From Prevotella sp. UBA4339 (lineage in GTDB: Bacteria > Bacteroidota > Bacteroidia > Bacteroidales > Bacteroidaceae): DNA of 22,376 nucleotides. A program made the position numbers and the translations under genes. Shown piece after piece: positions 15,955 to 22,140 of the stretch. The stretch spans positions 1 through 22,376 of the forward strand of contig DGTJ01000126.1 in NCBI GenBank assembly GCA_002393725.1, given 5' to 3'. Every line of letters begins with the position of its first letter. Positions within the stretch are counted from its first letter, which is position 1. The notes beneath the pieces were generated by a model, which saw nothing but the letters and a program-made list of their open reading frames with translations, was not told the origin of the DNA and did not search any database.

Positions 15955-17178
15955 TTACATCCTCCCCTTGAAGGTATATCCGATACCCTCTACAGCCTTG
16001 CGGACGGCTTCCTCCGTGGCTGAGCCTTTGACGGTAAGCGACTTCGACGAGGCACTTGCCTTGACCGACTCAACACCAGGCAACTCCTCGACAGCTCTCC
16101 TGACGGCTGCCTCGCAATGACTGCAGTGCATGTCTTCAACACGGTAGACCACCATGTCGGGATCAAGCGTTTTCTTCGTAAATCTGCTGAAAAACTTCAT
16201 CATAAGTGCATTGATTATAAATAATGTTAATACTATAGCGCATATAAGCTTGAACAAGCTTGGCATGGCGGCAGCACCCGTACAGCAGGCATGCTCGCCA
16301 CTGGCAGAATAAAGCTCCAGCCCCGTGGCATTGAGAGCCATGCCGAACAGGATGGAGAATACTACGATGGTGAGCAGATAGACTGCCGTGAAGCGGCGAC
16401 CCATCGACTTGTGGACTACGAGGATCGACGCCAGATTGACTGCCGGGCCTGCCATCAGCATCACCAAGGCTGCTCCCGGCGACAAGCCCTTCATCAGCAG
16501 GGCTGCTGCCACAGGGATACTACCCGTAGAGCAGATGTACATCGGCACGGCGATGACAAGTATCACCAGCATCTGCAGCAGGGGCTGACTGCCGAACGAC
16601 AGGAAGAACTCATCGGGCACTGCCACCTGAATGAGTGCCGCCACCACGAGGCCTACGACGAGTCGCCCGCCAATGTCGCGTATCATATCATAATAGGCAT
16701 AGCGCAAGACGCGCCATAGCCTGCTGCCGCCCTGCACTTCGCACGACGAGGAGTCGGCCGGGACTGTGTCGTCATCACGTACCAGACGATTGACGAGCAG
16801 TCCTCCACAGACACCCGTGACCAGTGCTGCCACAGGGCGGATGACGGCAAAGCCCAGCCCCATCAGTGAGAAGGTGGCGAGGATGGAGTCGATACCCGTC
16901 TGCGGCGTGGCAATCAGAAACGAGGCTATCGCCCCCTTCGAGGCACCCTCCCGCCTCAGGCCGATGGCGGTGGGGATCACTCCACAGGAGCAGAGTGGCA
17001 GGGGCACGCCAAGCAGGGCTGCCCAGAGCACCGACCAGCGGTTGGACTTGGAGAGGTAACGACGATAGAAGTCCTGCGGCACGAACACATGCAGGATGCC
17101 GGCAATAAGGAATCCTAACAGCAGATAGGGTGCCATCTCACAGACCACCCTGAGAAGTGAAAGCATAAAGTCGTTCAT
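15955..17178 (-). CDS. Predicted metal efflux permease with C-terminal HMA domain
   Basis: A 407-residue inner-membrane protein of the DUF318 / SO_0444-type permease family, linked in the literature with copper or zinc export. Two matching membrane halves each carry a Cys motif: PLPLCSCGVIPTA (Cys63, Cys65) and VPMYICSTGSIPVAAAL (Cys216). Between the halves is a polar loop (about 133-160). A Cys pair (298-299) sits in a short loop near residue 298. The C-terminal 60 residues form a heavy-metal-associated domain with the metal site MHCSHC (Cys352, Cys355) and ending VEGIGYTFKG. The HMA fusion suggests the domain hands a metal ion to the pore. It begins 7 bp after the GNAT gene and probably shares its transcript. 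No ArsR- or MerR-type regulator is nearby. Confidence 0.9.
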   Translation of the reverse strand: MNDFMLSLLRVVCEMAPYLLLGFLIAGILHVFVPQDFYRRYLSKSNRWSVLWAALLGVPLPLCSCGVIPTAIGLRREGASKGAIASFLIATPQTGIDSILATFSLMGLGFAVIRPVAALVTGVCGGLLVNRLVRDDDTVPADSSSCEVQGGSRLWRVLRYAYYDMIRDIGGRLVVGLVVAALIQVAVPDEFFLSFGSQPLLQMLVILVIAVPMYICSTGSIPVAAALLMKGLSPGAALVMLMAGPAVNLASILVVHKSMGRRFTAVYLLTIVVFSILFGMALNATGLELYSASGEHACCTGAAAMPSLFKLICAIVLTLFIINALMMKFFSRFTKKTLDPDMVVYRVEDMHCSHCEAAVRRAVEELPGVESVKASASSKSLTVKGSATEEAVRKAVEGIGYTFKGRM

Positions 17179-17185
17179 ATCCGCA

Positions 17186-17647
17186 TTATAAAATAGTCTC
17201 CATACCTGTCTTCTGCACCTTCATGCCCATGCTCTCGTAGAATCGCCGGGCGGGGGTGTTGCCCTCCCACACGTTCAGCGTGATGTTATAGCATCCCAGG
17301 GCGCGGGCATAGTCGCACACGTATTCATAGAGGGCCTTGCCCACATGCCTGCCACGGGCGCGCTCATCGACGCAGATATCGTCGATATACAGTGTCTTGG
17401 CATCCTGCAGCAGCTTGTGGCCGCTTACCTCTGTGAGCTGACAGAAGGCATGACCCAGCACCCTGCCGTCATCATATACGAACACTGGCCTGCTCTCATC
17501 GCAGAGCAGTGCCTCAAGCTCCTGCTCATCATACTTAGTGGTGTGCGGCTTGAACAGGTCGGGCCGCTTCTCGTAATGCACCATATTCACCTGGTGGAGC
17601 AGCTCTATGATGCTGCCCAGGTCTCTCTTTTCTGCTTTTCTTACCAT
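17186..17647 (-). CDS. GNAT-family N-acetyltransferase
   Basis: A complete 153-residue GNAT enzyme that transfers an acetyl group from acetyl-CoA to an amine. It begins VRKAEKRDLGSIIELLHQVN, contains the core strand TLYIDDICVDERARGRHVGKALYEYV with the acetyl-CoA pyrophosphate-binding loop, and ends NITLNVWEGNTPARRFYESMGMKVQKTGMETIL. I use the ATG at 17647. An upstream ATG at 17668 is in frame but lies before a near-perfect promoter -7 box, so a transcript from that promoter cannot include it. With this start the message has almost no leader. The metal permease starts 7 bp downstream. The substrate is unknown: it could be an amino acid, a polyamine-like compound or a protein end. Confidence 0.88.
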   Translation of the reverse strand: MVRKAEKRDLGSIIELLHQVNMVHYEKRPDLFKPHTTKYDEQELEALLCDESRPVFVYDDGRVLGHAFCQLTEVSGHKLLQDAKTLYIDDICVDERARGRHVGKALYEYVCDYARALGCYNITLNVWEGNTPARRFYESMGMKVQKTGMETIL

Positions 17648-17656
17648 AACAGGATG

Positions 17657-17688
17657 CAAAATTAGCAATAATCGCCCGAATCGCCAAA
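17657..17688 (-). promoter_or_regulatory. Strong promoter for the GNAT / metal permease genes
   Basis: On the - strand, TTTG (17685-17688) is followed by 20 bases and then TAATTTTG (17657-17664), a full match to the Bacteroidota -33/-7 pattern. The -7 box ends 9 bp before the ATG at 17647, so the transcript should be leaderless or nearly so. The 17648-17781 region is shared with the divergent GH35 gene. Confidence 0.75.
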
Positions 17689-17739
17689 TGTTATTGTGAA
17701 TAATACTTAATTTGATGGTAATATATCACTTTTTTTCCG

Positions 17740-17747
17740 TATATTTG
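17740..17747 (+). promoter_or_regulatory. Promoter -7 box (TATATTTG) of the GH35 gene
   Basis: TATATTTG fits TAnnTTTG exactly and lies 34 bp before the ATG at 17782. The nearest upstream TTTG (17711-17714) is 25 bp away, longer than the usual 19-20 bp, so the -33 element is doubtful. Confidence 0.6.
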
Positions 17748-17781
17748 CCCTCGACATACTGCATAAACGAATAAAGTCACA

Positions 17782-19389
17782 ATGAAACAGCTATTAAGAC
17801 TATCCATCATGCTCATAGCCCTGAGCGCCTCGCTTACGGCTGATGCCAAGGACAGGCTCTCATGCCTGACATTCCCCATCTTAGGAGGTGAACTGAGCAA
17901 CTCTGCCGCTACGTCAACTGCCGATATCGACGAGGTGATGCCACGCATGAAGGCGCTGGGCCTGAACACAGTACTGGTGCCTGCCTACTGGGAACTGATC
18001 GAACCGGCAGAAGGCCAGTTTGACTTCACGCTCATAGACCGCACCATCGATGCGGCTCGCAGCCAGCAGCTGCACGTCGTGTTCCTCTGGTTCGGAGCCT
18101 GGAAGAACTCGATGTCGTGCTACGCCCCCGGATGGTTCAAGAAAGACGTTAAGCGATTCCCACGCGCAATGACTGCCGGAGGGAAGCCGCTCGAGATAGC
18201 ATCGTGCTTCAGCGACAACGTCATGAACGCCGACCTGAAAGCATTCTCTGCACTGATGAGTCATATCAGGGAGCATGACCCACGACGCGAAGTGGTCATC
18301 ATGATGCAGATAGAGAACGAGATAGGCATGCTGGAGTCTGCACGTGACCACTCCCCGCTGGCCGACAAGGCCTACGCTCAGGAGCGATGGGCTGAGCGCT
18401 ACGGCACTGACGACTATGCCGACGAGAAATTCATGGCACTGAGCTATGCACGCTACGTAGAGCAGCTGGCAAAGGCGGCACGCCAGATTCACGACATGCC
18501 GCTATACGTGAATGCAGCTATGAACAGCCGGGGGCGCCGGCCTGGGGAATACCCTTCGGCAGGCCCGCTGGCTCATCTCATCGACTTCTGGCATCAGGGT
18601 GCTCCAAGCATCGACCTGCTCGCACCGGACATCTACGACACGGGCTTCAAGTCGTGGGCATCACAGTATGCCATGCCCCAGAGACCGCAGGACGGGGGAG
18701 AGATAAAGAACCGGCTCTTCATCCCAGAGAGTCGCTGCTGCGAGAACAGCGGAGCGCGTGCCCTCTATGCCTTCGGGGAGCATCAGGCACTGGGATTCAG
18801 TCCGTTCGCCATCGACCAGGCCAGCCCTAAGGAGATAGAATCCGTAACCCTGGCATATCACTTGATACGGCAGGTGTACTCTTTAACCGCTCGCCATTCG
18901 CATGCCTCGATGACCACCTACGGTCTTCTCTTCGACCAGGACGACCGTGAGTGCATCATCGATGACAATGGTGTGGTGATGACCTGCCGCCACAACTTCA
19001 CCCTGCCCTGGGATCCCCGTGCCACCGACGGCAGCACATGGCCTGAGGGAGGAGCGATGCTCGTAAGACTGGGGAGATATGAATACCTCCTGGCAGGAAG
19101 CGGTGTAGTAGTAGACTTCAAGACCCCAACGGAAAAACAACAGAGCGAGCAGAAGCAGTTAGGCGAGGACGGTTTTGCAGAGGCTGGCGGTAATAGTCGG
19201 CAACAGTCTCAGAAGCGGTTCTCTGGCAAGCGCCTGGGACTGCTCTCCGTCGACGAGGTAGAGATCGACTCAGCAGGAGCGATGCAGTATCTCCGTCGGC
19301 ACAATGGCGACCAGACCCATCAGGGGCGACATGCACGTATAGGAGTCGGTGAATGGAAAATACTCCACATCAGGCTTTATGAGTATTAA
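17782..19389 (+). CDS. Secreted glycoside hydrolase family 35 (DUF5597-type), beta-galactosidase-like
   Basis: A 535-residue exported enzyme. Signal peptide about residues 1-22 (ending LTADA). The GH35-like TIM barrel covers about 30-360: GLNTVLVPAYWELIEPAEGQFDF near the start, LWFGAWKNSMSCYAPGWFK, the acid/base Glu180 in MQIENEIGML, and the nucleophile Glu316 in RLFIPESRC. The C-terminal region resembles the DUF5597 domain that follows GH35 barrels in this subgroup, closing with GKRLGLLSVDEVEID, YLRRHNGDQTHQGRH and ILHIRLYEY. Relatives act on terminal beta-galactose. A Gln/Glu/Gly-rich stretch (about residues 453-485) splits the C-terminal domain and looks like a low-complexity loop. The gene has its own promoter, divergent from the GNAT, and no gene follows for about 550 bp. 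Confidence 0.9.
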   Translation: MKQLLRLSIMLIALSASLTADAKDRLSCLTFPILGGELSNSAATSTADIDEVMPRMKALGLNTVLVPAYWELIEPAEGQFDFTLIDRTIDAARSQQLHVVFLWFGAWKNSMSCYAPGWFKKDVKRFPRAMTAGGKPLEIASCFSDNVMNADLKAFSALMSHIREHDPRREVVIMMQIENEIGMLESARDHSPLADKAYAQERWAERYGTDDYADEKFMALSYARYVEQLAKAARQIHDMPLYVNAAMNSRGRRPGEYPSAGPLAHLIDFWHQGAPSIDLLAPDIYDTGFKSWASQYAMPQRPQDGGEIKNRLFIPESRCCENSGARALYAFGEHQALGFSPFAIDQASPKEIESVTLAYHLIRQVYSLTARHSHASMTTYGLLFDQDDRECIIDDNGVVMTCRHNFTLPWDPRATDGSTWPEGGAMLVRLGRYEYLLAGSGVVVDFKTPTEKQQSEQKQLGEDGFAEAGGNSRQQSQKRFSGKRLGLLSVDEVEIDSAGAMQYLRRHNGDQTHQGRHARIGVGEWKILHIRLYEY

Positions 19390-19470
19390 GAAATGACTTT
19401 TTAGCTGAATACATAGTCTATGTCACGTAAAGGTGGGAATTCGCAATAAGTTCCTTCTGTGTTGGGAAAC

Positions 19471-19508
19471 CTCACAGAATGATAGAAACACTTAGAGTGA
19501 GTTTTTTT
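19471..19508 (+). terminator. Possible terminator of the GH35 gene
   Basis: CTCAC (19471-19475) can pair with GTGAG (19497-19501), directly followed by seven T residues (19502-19508). The stem is only 5 bp and the loop is 21 bases, so it is weak. It lies about 80 bp after the GH35 stop and adjoins the long inverted repeat. Confidence 0.35.
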
Positions 19509-19622
19509 AAAAACAACCTACACAACCTACACTCCTACACACCATACTGCTAATATATTGATATTAAAATAGTTGCAATGCACAAAAGTGTGTAGGTTGT
19601 GTAGGTATTTTCTAAAAAAAAC
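19501..19622. repeat. Long inverted repeat with 17-bp perfect core arms (ACCTACACAACCTACAC)
   Basis: ACCTACACAACCTACAC (19516-19532) is repeated exactly, inverted, at 19590-19606, with a 57-base middle. After a small mismatch zone the outer flanks continue the symmetry: seven T (19502-19508) against seven A (19614-19620). The left arm itself is built of tandem CCTACAC units, with a third copy at 19534-19540. No transposase or integrase is near. I recall similar CCTACACAA tandem tracts beside VirE/primase-like genes in Bacteroidales, but no such gene is here. Confidence 0.85.
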
Positions 19623-19763
19623 AAATAATTTTCAAAAAGTATGTTTTTCAACAACCCTTTTCGTAACTTTAATGAATTTTCCCCTTCGCCCCGCACACAT
19701 TATGCCAAGATTGACAATAAATTCGGGGATTATCGTCGATTTCACAAGAAAATCGCAAAAACA

Positions 19764-19794
19764 TTTGGTGCATATCGTTTTTTCCCTATCTTTG
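19764..19794 (+). promoter_or_regulatory. Perfect Bacteroidota promoter without a recognisable gene
   Basis: TTTG (19764-19767), exactly 19 bases, then TATCTTTG (19787-19794): the best full consensus match in the window. Transcription would begin near 19800 and run towards the 3' end of the oxidoreductase gene on the other strand. Only short frames follow (57 codons from ATG 19818, 30 from ATG 19843). Confidence 0.7.
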
Positions 19795-19842
19795 CACCAT
19801 CGCTTGTTAGCCCAGCAATGGGTAGACGGGCAGTCTTATTGT

Positions 19843-19935
19843 ATGAGAAAGACGTTTTCGAACGCGGAAAACATCTCAGCATACAGGAGTTCCCTCCCAT
19901 CAATTGTGACAGCCATGATATACTGCGCGTTTTGA
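19843..19935 (+). pseudogene. Possible 5' remnant of a broken gene behind the orphan promoter
   Basis: From ATG 19843 the frame reads MRKTFSNAENISAYRSSLPS followed by hydrophobic IVTAMIYCAF and a TGA at 19933-19935. Beyond the stop the same frame continues with a hydrophobic run (WILQIISLF) to a stop near 19998, where it collides with the convergent gene. A polar start followed by a hydrophobic helix resembles the N-terminus of membrane acyltransferases, but this is too short to assign. The competing frame from ATG 19818 (57 residues, to 19991) is equally unrecognised. It may equally be a small RNA or nothing. Confidence 0.2.
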
Positions 19936-19942
19936 GTGTACT

Positions 19943-20989
19943 TCAACTGGATTCTACAAATAATCTCTTTATTCTCATCAAGACTTCGTAAGTCGGTTTA
20001 ATTGATGCAATATCAGTGAGGATGCTTGAATGGCCGTGTTCAATAGATGTTATGAAGGATTGTATCTCGCTGTAGTAGCCTTGCGAATAGATTTGGTTGT
20101 TAGGAAATATGGGAGTAAAGTTGTTACGGGCATAAAGGTATTCGATGGTTTTGTTATGCTTGTGGACTTTCTCGTATGGGATACCGAGGATGGAGGAGTG
20201 CTTTGGTTCGAAGGTCAGCAGCTCCATCTGAGAGAGGCGGTAGATGCCCTTTGATGTGCAGATCTTGAGGGATTCTTCGGCGGCTGTCCAGGTGTAGGCG
20301 GTGGAGAGTTCAAGAGTGCCGACGATGTGGGAATGACGGAGCATAATGATGTAGGATGCAGGGGCGACTTGCTGACAGGCGAGGATTTCTGGTTTGCCAA
20401 AAAGATGGGTAACGAGGTCGAGGGGATGGATGTAAAGATCGAGTAAGGCATTGCCCTCTGGATATGCCCCCGTTAAGTAATGAAGGTCATAACTGATAAG
20501 ATGCTCTTTTCGCAGACGCTGTTGAAGGATTTGCACGGCAGGGGCATAGCGTTTCTGCAAGCCGACCATGGCGATAGGTGAGCCATAAAGTCGCTGCTGG
20601 TCTATAAGTGCATCAAGTTCCTGTAGTGATTGGCAAGGCGGTTTCTCAATGAACAATGACTTATTGCTTTTCAATATCTGTGAGGCAAGGGAGAAATGGG
20701 CAGAGGGTGAAGCGGAAACAAATACACCTTTCACTTCATCATCGTTTAATATCATGTCAAGCGAGGTCGTGGCTTTCACTTGTGGAAATTTCCGTTCTAT
20801 CAGCAGGGCTTTCCTATCCGACGTGACGCAGATGTATTTCAGCGGTACGCCAAGGTAGTGGAGCACGGGATAAAGATTGGTGAGTGAGTGTTGTCCCATG
20901 CCGACGAAGGCATAAGAGTATTGGTACGTTTGGGCAAGGAAACGCTCTGTGCGGAGGCGTTTGTAGCGGTCTATCAATTGCTGTATCAT
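19943..20989 (-). CDS. Gfo/Idh/MocA-family NAD(P)-dependent oxidoreductase
   Basis: A 348-residue cytoplasmic dehydrogenase, probably acting on a sugar or cyclitol. I start at ATG 20989, which overlaps the TGA of the radical SAM gene (ATGA). The frame stays open to 21037, but that part lies inside the upstream gene. A basic leader of about 24 residues (LIDRYKRLRTERFLAQ) precedes the Rossmann fold: YAFVGMGQHSL (Gly30, Gly32), the second strand KYICVTSDRK, and FVSASPSAHFSLASQIL. The family's EKP motif is present (Glu115-Lys-Pro in LFIEKPPCQSL). The C-terminal domain includes YIHPLDLVTHLFG, with the usual HxxD-like part, and ends with IKPTYEVLMRIKRLFVESS. Overlap with the radical SAM gene implies the two proteins work in one pathway, perhaps sugar or polysaccharide modification. 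The substrate is unknown. Confidence 0.88.
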   Translation of the reverse strand: MIQQLIDRYKRLRTERFLAQTYQYSYAFVGMGQHSLTNLYPVLHYLGVPLKYICVTSDRKALLIERKFPQVKATTSLDMILNDDEVKGVFVSASPSAHFSLASQILKSNKSLFIEKPPCQSLQELDALIDQQRLYGSPIAMVGLQKRYAPAVQILQQRLRKEHLISYDLHYLTGAYPEGNALLDLYIHPLDLVTHLFGKPEILACQQVAPASYIIMLRHSHIVGTLELSTAYTWTAAEESLKICTSKGIYRLSQMELLTFEPKHSSILGIPYEKVHKHNKTIEYLYARNNFTPIFPNNQIYSQGYYSEIQSFITSIEHGHSSILTDIASIKPTYEVLMRIKRLFVESS

Positions 20990-22041
20990 AGATTCTTGAA
21001 GTATTGGTGATAAGTTGTGCGTGGATTTTCCGCCCAATGGTATGGACCGTAGAACTGCTCGATGAGCCGCTTGGGCAGCAGTCGCTCCATGTTGCGAAGG
21101 AGGATGATGTCATATTTGCGGTGGAAATTAATCCAGCAGTCGTTGCAGTTCTTTGAGTAGCGACACTGTGTCTGGCTGGATGTCGCGCCGTTGAAAATCT
21201 CGTCGAGAGATTGGTGGTGGATATTGCCAAGAGTGACGTCAAGATTTTGACAGAGCGGCACGTCACCGTTGCTATGGATGACAAGACTGCTCATGATGCT
21301 TTGGCAGCGCAAACGCAAATGCCCATTGCGCCACTGGTCGTAGAGTGCCACAAAGTCGAAGTTCTCTTGTGTCTGGTGGATGCTCGCAGGAATCTGACTG
21401 ATGAAGTCCGAGGCAGTCAGCAGTTCGCTCGTTGTGTCGAAGAAGGCCATTGTTCCGTAGATGCCGATGCGCACGTCCACGCCGTAGTGCTTGGCAATAT
21501 CGATGACAAAAGCCATATCATCGAATGAGTTCCACGGCGACAGACAGAACATCAGCGACAATGGTACCTCATCTTTTATGGTCCCCACCACCTGAATCAC
21601 GCGGTCATAACCGTTGCAGCCACGCATCCGCTGGTAAGTCTCGCGGCCACCGTCGAGAGAGACGTACAGATGCCGGGGCTGATAGAGACGGACGGCATCT
21701 ATGACACGACGGGGCGCGAGACAATTGGAAAGCAGCGTATAGTTCGGGTGATGCTCGCGGAACCACGCCATGATTTCCGCAGCCTGCGGATGCAGGATGA
21801 ACTCGCCGCCCTCCAGACCTACGGTTGTCTGTTTGGTGACGCATCGGCTCTGCATGATTCGCTTGATGTCTTCGAGTGACAGGTGTTCCACTGGCTTTTG
21901 CCAGATATTACAATGCTTGCAGCGCGACTGACAAGCTGTAGTTGAGTAAATCATCAATTGCGAAAGACGCTTGTGGCGTGGCCGCATGATGTTGTTCAGA
22001 TAGAGTAGCCCATTGTAGGCATAATCATAAATCGTGTACAT
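20986..22041 (-). CDS. Radical SAM protein with SPASM-type C-terminal cysteines
   Basis: A 351-residue iron-sulfur enzyme. The radical SAM cluster motif CQSRCKHC (Cys37, Cys41, Cys44) follows LMIYSTTA; GLEGGEF (75-81) is the SAM-binding GGE region, and LYVSLDGG (125-132) is the next strand motif. The C-terminal part holds further cysteines in SPASM/twitch style: Cys246, Cys264 in NGDVPLCQNL, then Cys293, Cys299 and Cys302 in CRYSKNCNDC, followed by a basic tail. Relatives include peptide maturases and sugar or alcohol dehydrogenating enzymes; no precursor peptide gene is visible here. It overlaps the oxidoreductase by 4 bp. Its ATG directly follows the T run of a strong terminator-like hairpin, leaving no room for a normal leader. 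A later start at Met19 or Met30 is possible, but the residues before them look like real coding sequence. Confidence 0.9.
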   Translation of the reverse strand: MYTIYDYAYNGLLYLNNIMRPRHKRLSQLMIYSTTACQSRCKHCNIWQKPVEHLSLEDIKRIMQSRCVTKQTTVGLEGGEFILHPQAAEIMAWFREHHPNYTLLSNCLAPRRVIDAVRLYQPRHLYVSLDGGRETYQRMRGCNGYDRVIQVVGTIKDEVPLSLMFCLSPWNSFDDMAFVIDIAKHYGVDVRIGIYGTMAFFDTTSELLTASDFISQIPASIHQTQENFDFVALYDQWRNGHLRLRCQSIMSSLVIHSNGDVPLCQNLDVTLGNIHHQSLDEIFNGATSSQTQCRYSKNCNDCWINFHRKYDIILLRNMERLLPKRLIEQFYGPYHWAENPRTTYHQYFKNL

Positions 22042-22089
22042 AAAAATTCGTTGCAGTTTCTACTTATAAAGTCTGAAACTGCAACGAAT
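22042..22089 (-). terminator. Strong terminator hairpin touching the radical SAM start codon
   Basis: ATTCGTTGCAGTTTC (22046-22060) and GAAACTGCAACGAAT (22075-22089) form a perfect 15-bp inverted repeat around a 14-base middle that can itself pair ACTT with AAGT. On the - strand the hairpin is followed by TTTTT (22046-22042), and the very next base begins the ATG of the radical SAM gene. The + strand side has no T run, so it points at the - strand genes: it would end transcription of the gene at 22141 and upstream. Confidence 0.85.
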
Positions 22090-22140
22090 GACTGCACGGA
22101 GAGCGCGATTATTTCTAGGACAAGCCAAGCGGCGAGCCGA

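Larger units (their letters stand above)
19390..19942. other. Gene-poor stretch with inverted repeat and orphan promoter
   Basis: In these 553 bp between the convergent GH35 and oxidoreductase genes I find no convincing gene. It holds a small palindrome ACATAGTCTATGT (19411-19423), a possible terminator hairpin (19471-19508), a long inverted repeat built from CCTACAC units (19501-19622), and a perfect promoter (19764-19794). Two overlapping + strand frames (19573-19935 and 19641-19991) resemble no family and both begin upstream of the promoter. DNA here is clearly more AT-rich than the genes to its left. Confidence 0.8.

Noticed and set aside
17648..17668. Longer start for the GNAT protein
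   Set aside because: It begins upstream of the -7 box of a near-perfect promoter, so that transcript would not contain it.
19411..19423. Palindrome ACATAGTCTATGT after the GH35 gene
   Set aside because: It is short, with a loop of three bases or fewer and no T run; it could arise by chance.
19573..19991. Two overlapping + strand frames of 116-120 codons
   Set aside because: Their starts lie upstream of the only good promoter, one begins inside the inverted repeat, and neither resembles a known family; only the part after 19800 was kept as a weak remnant.
20989..21037. Longer start for the oxidoreductase
   Set aside because: It lies within the radical SAM gene in another frame; the ATGA overlap gives a natural coupled start.
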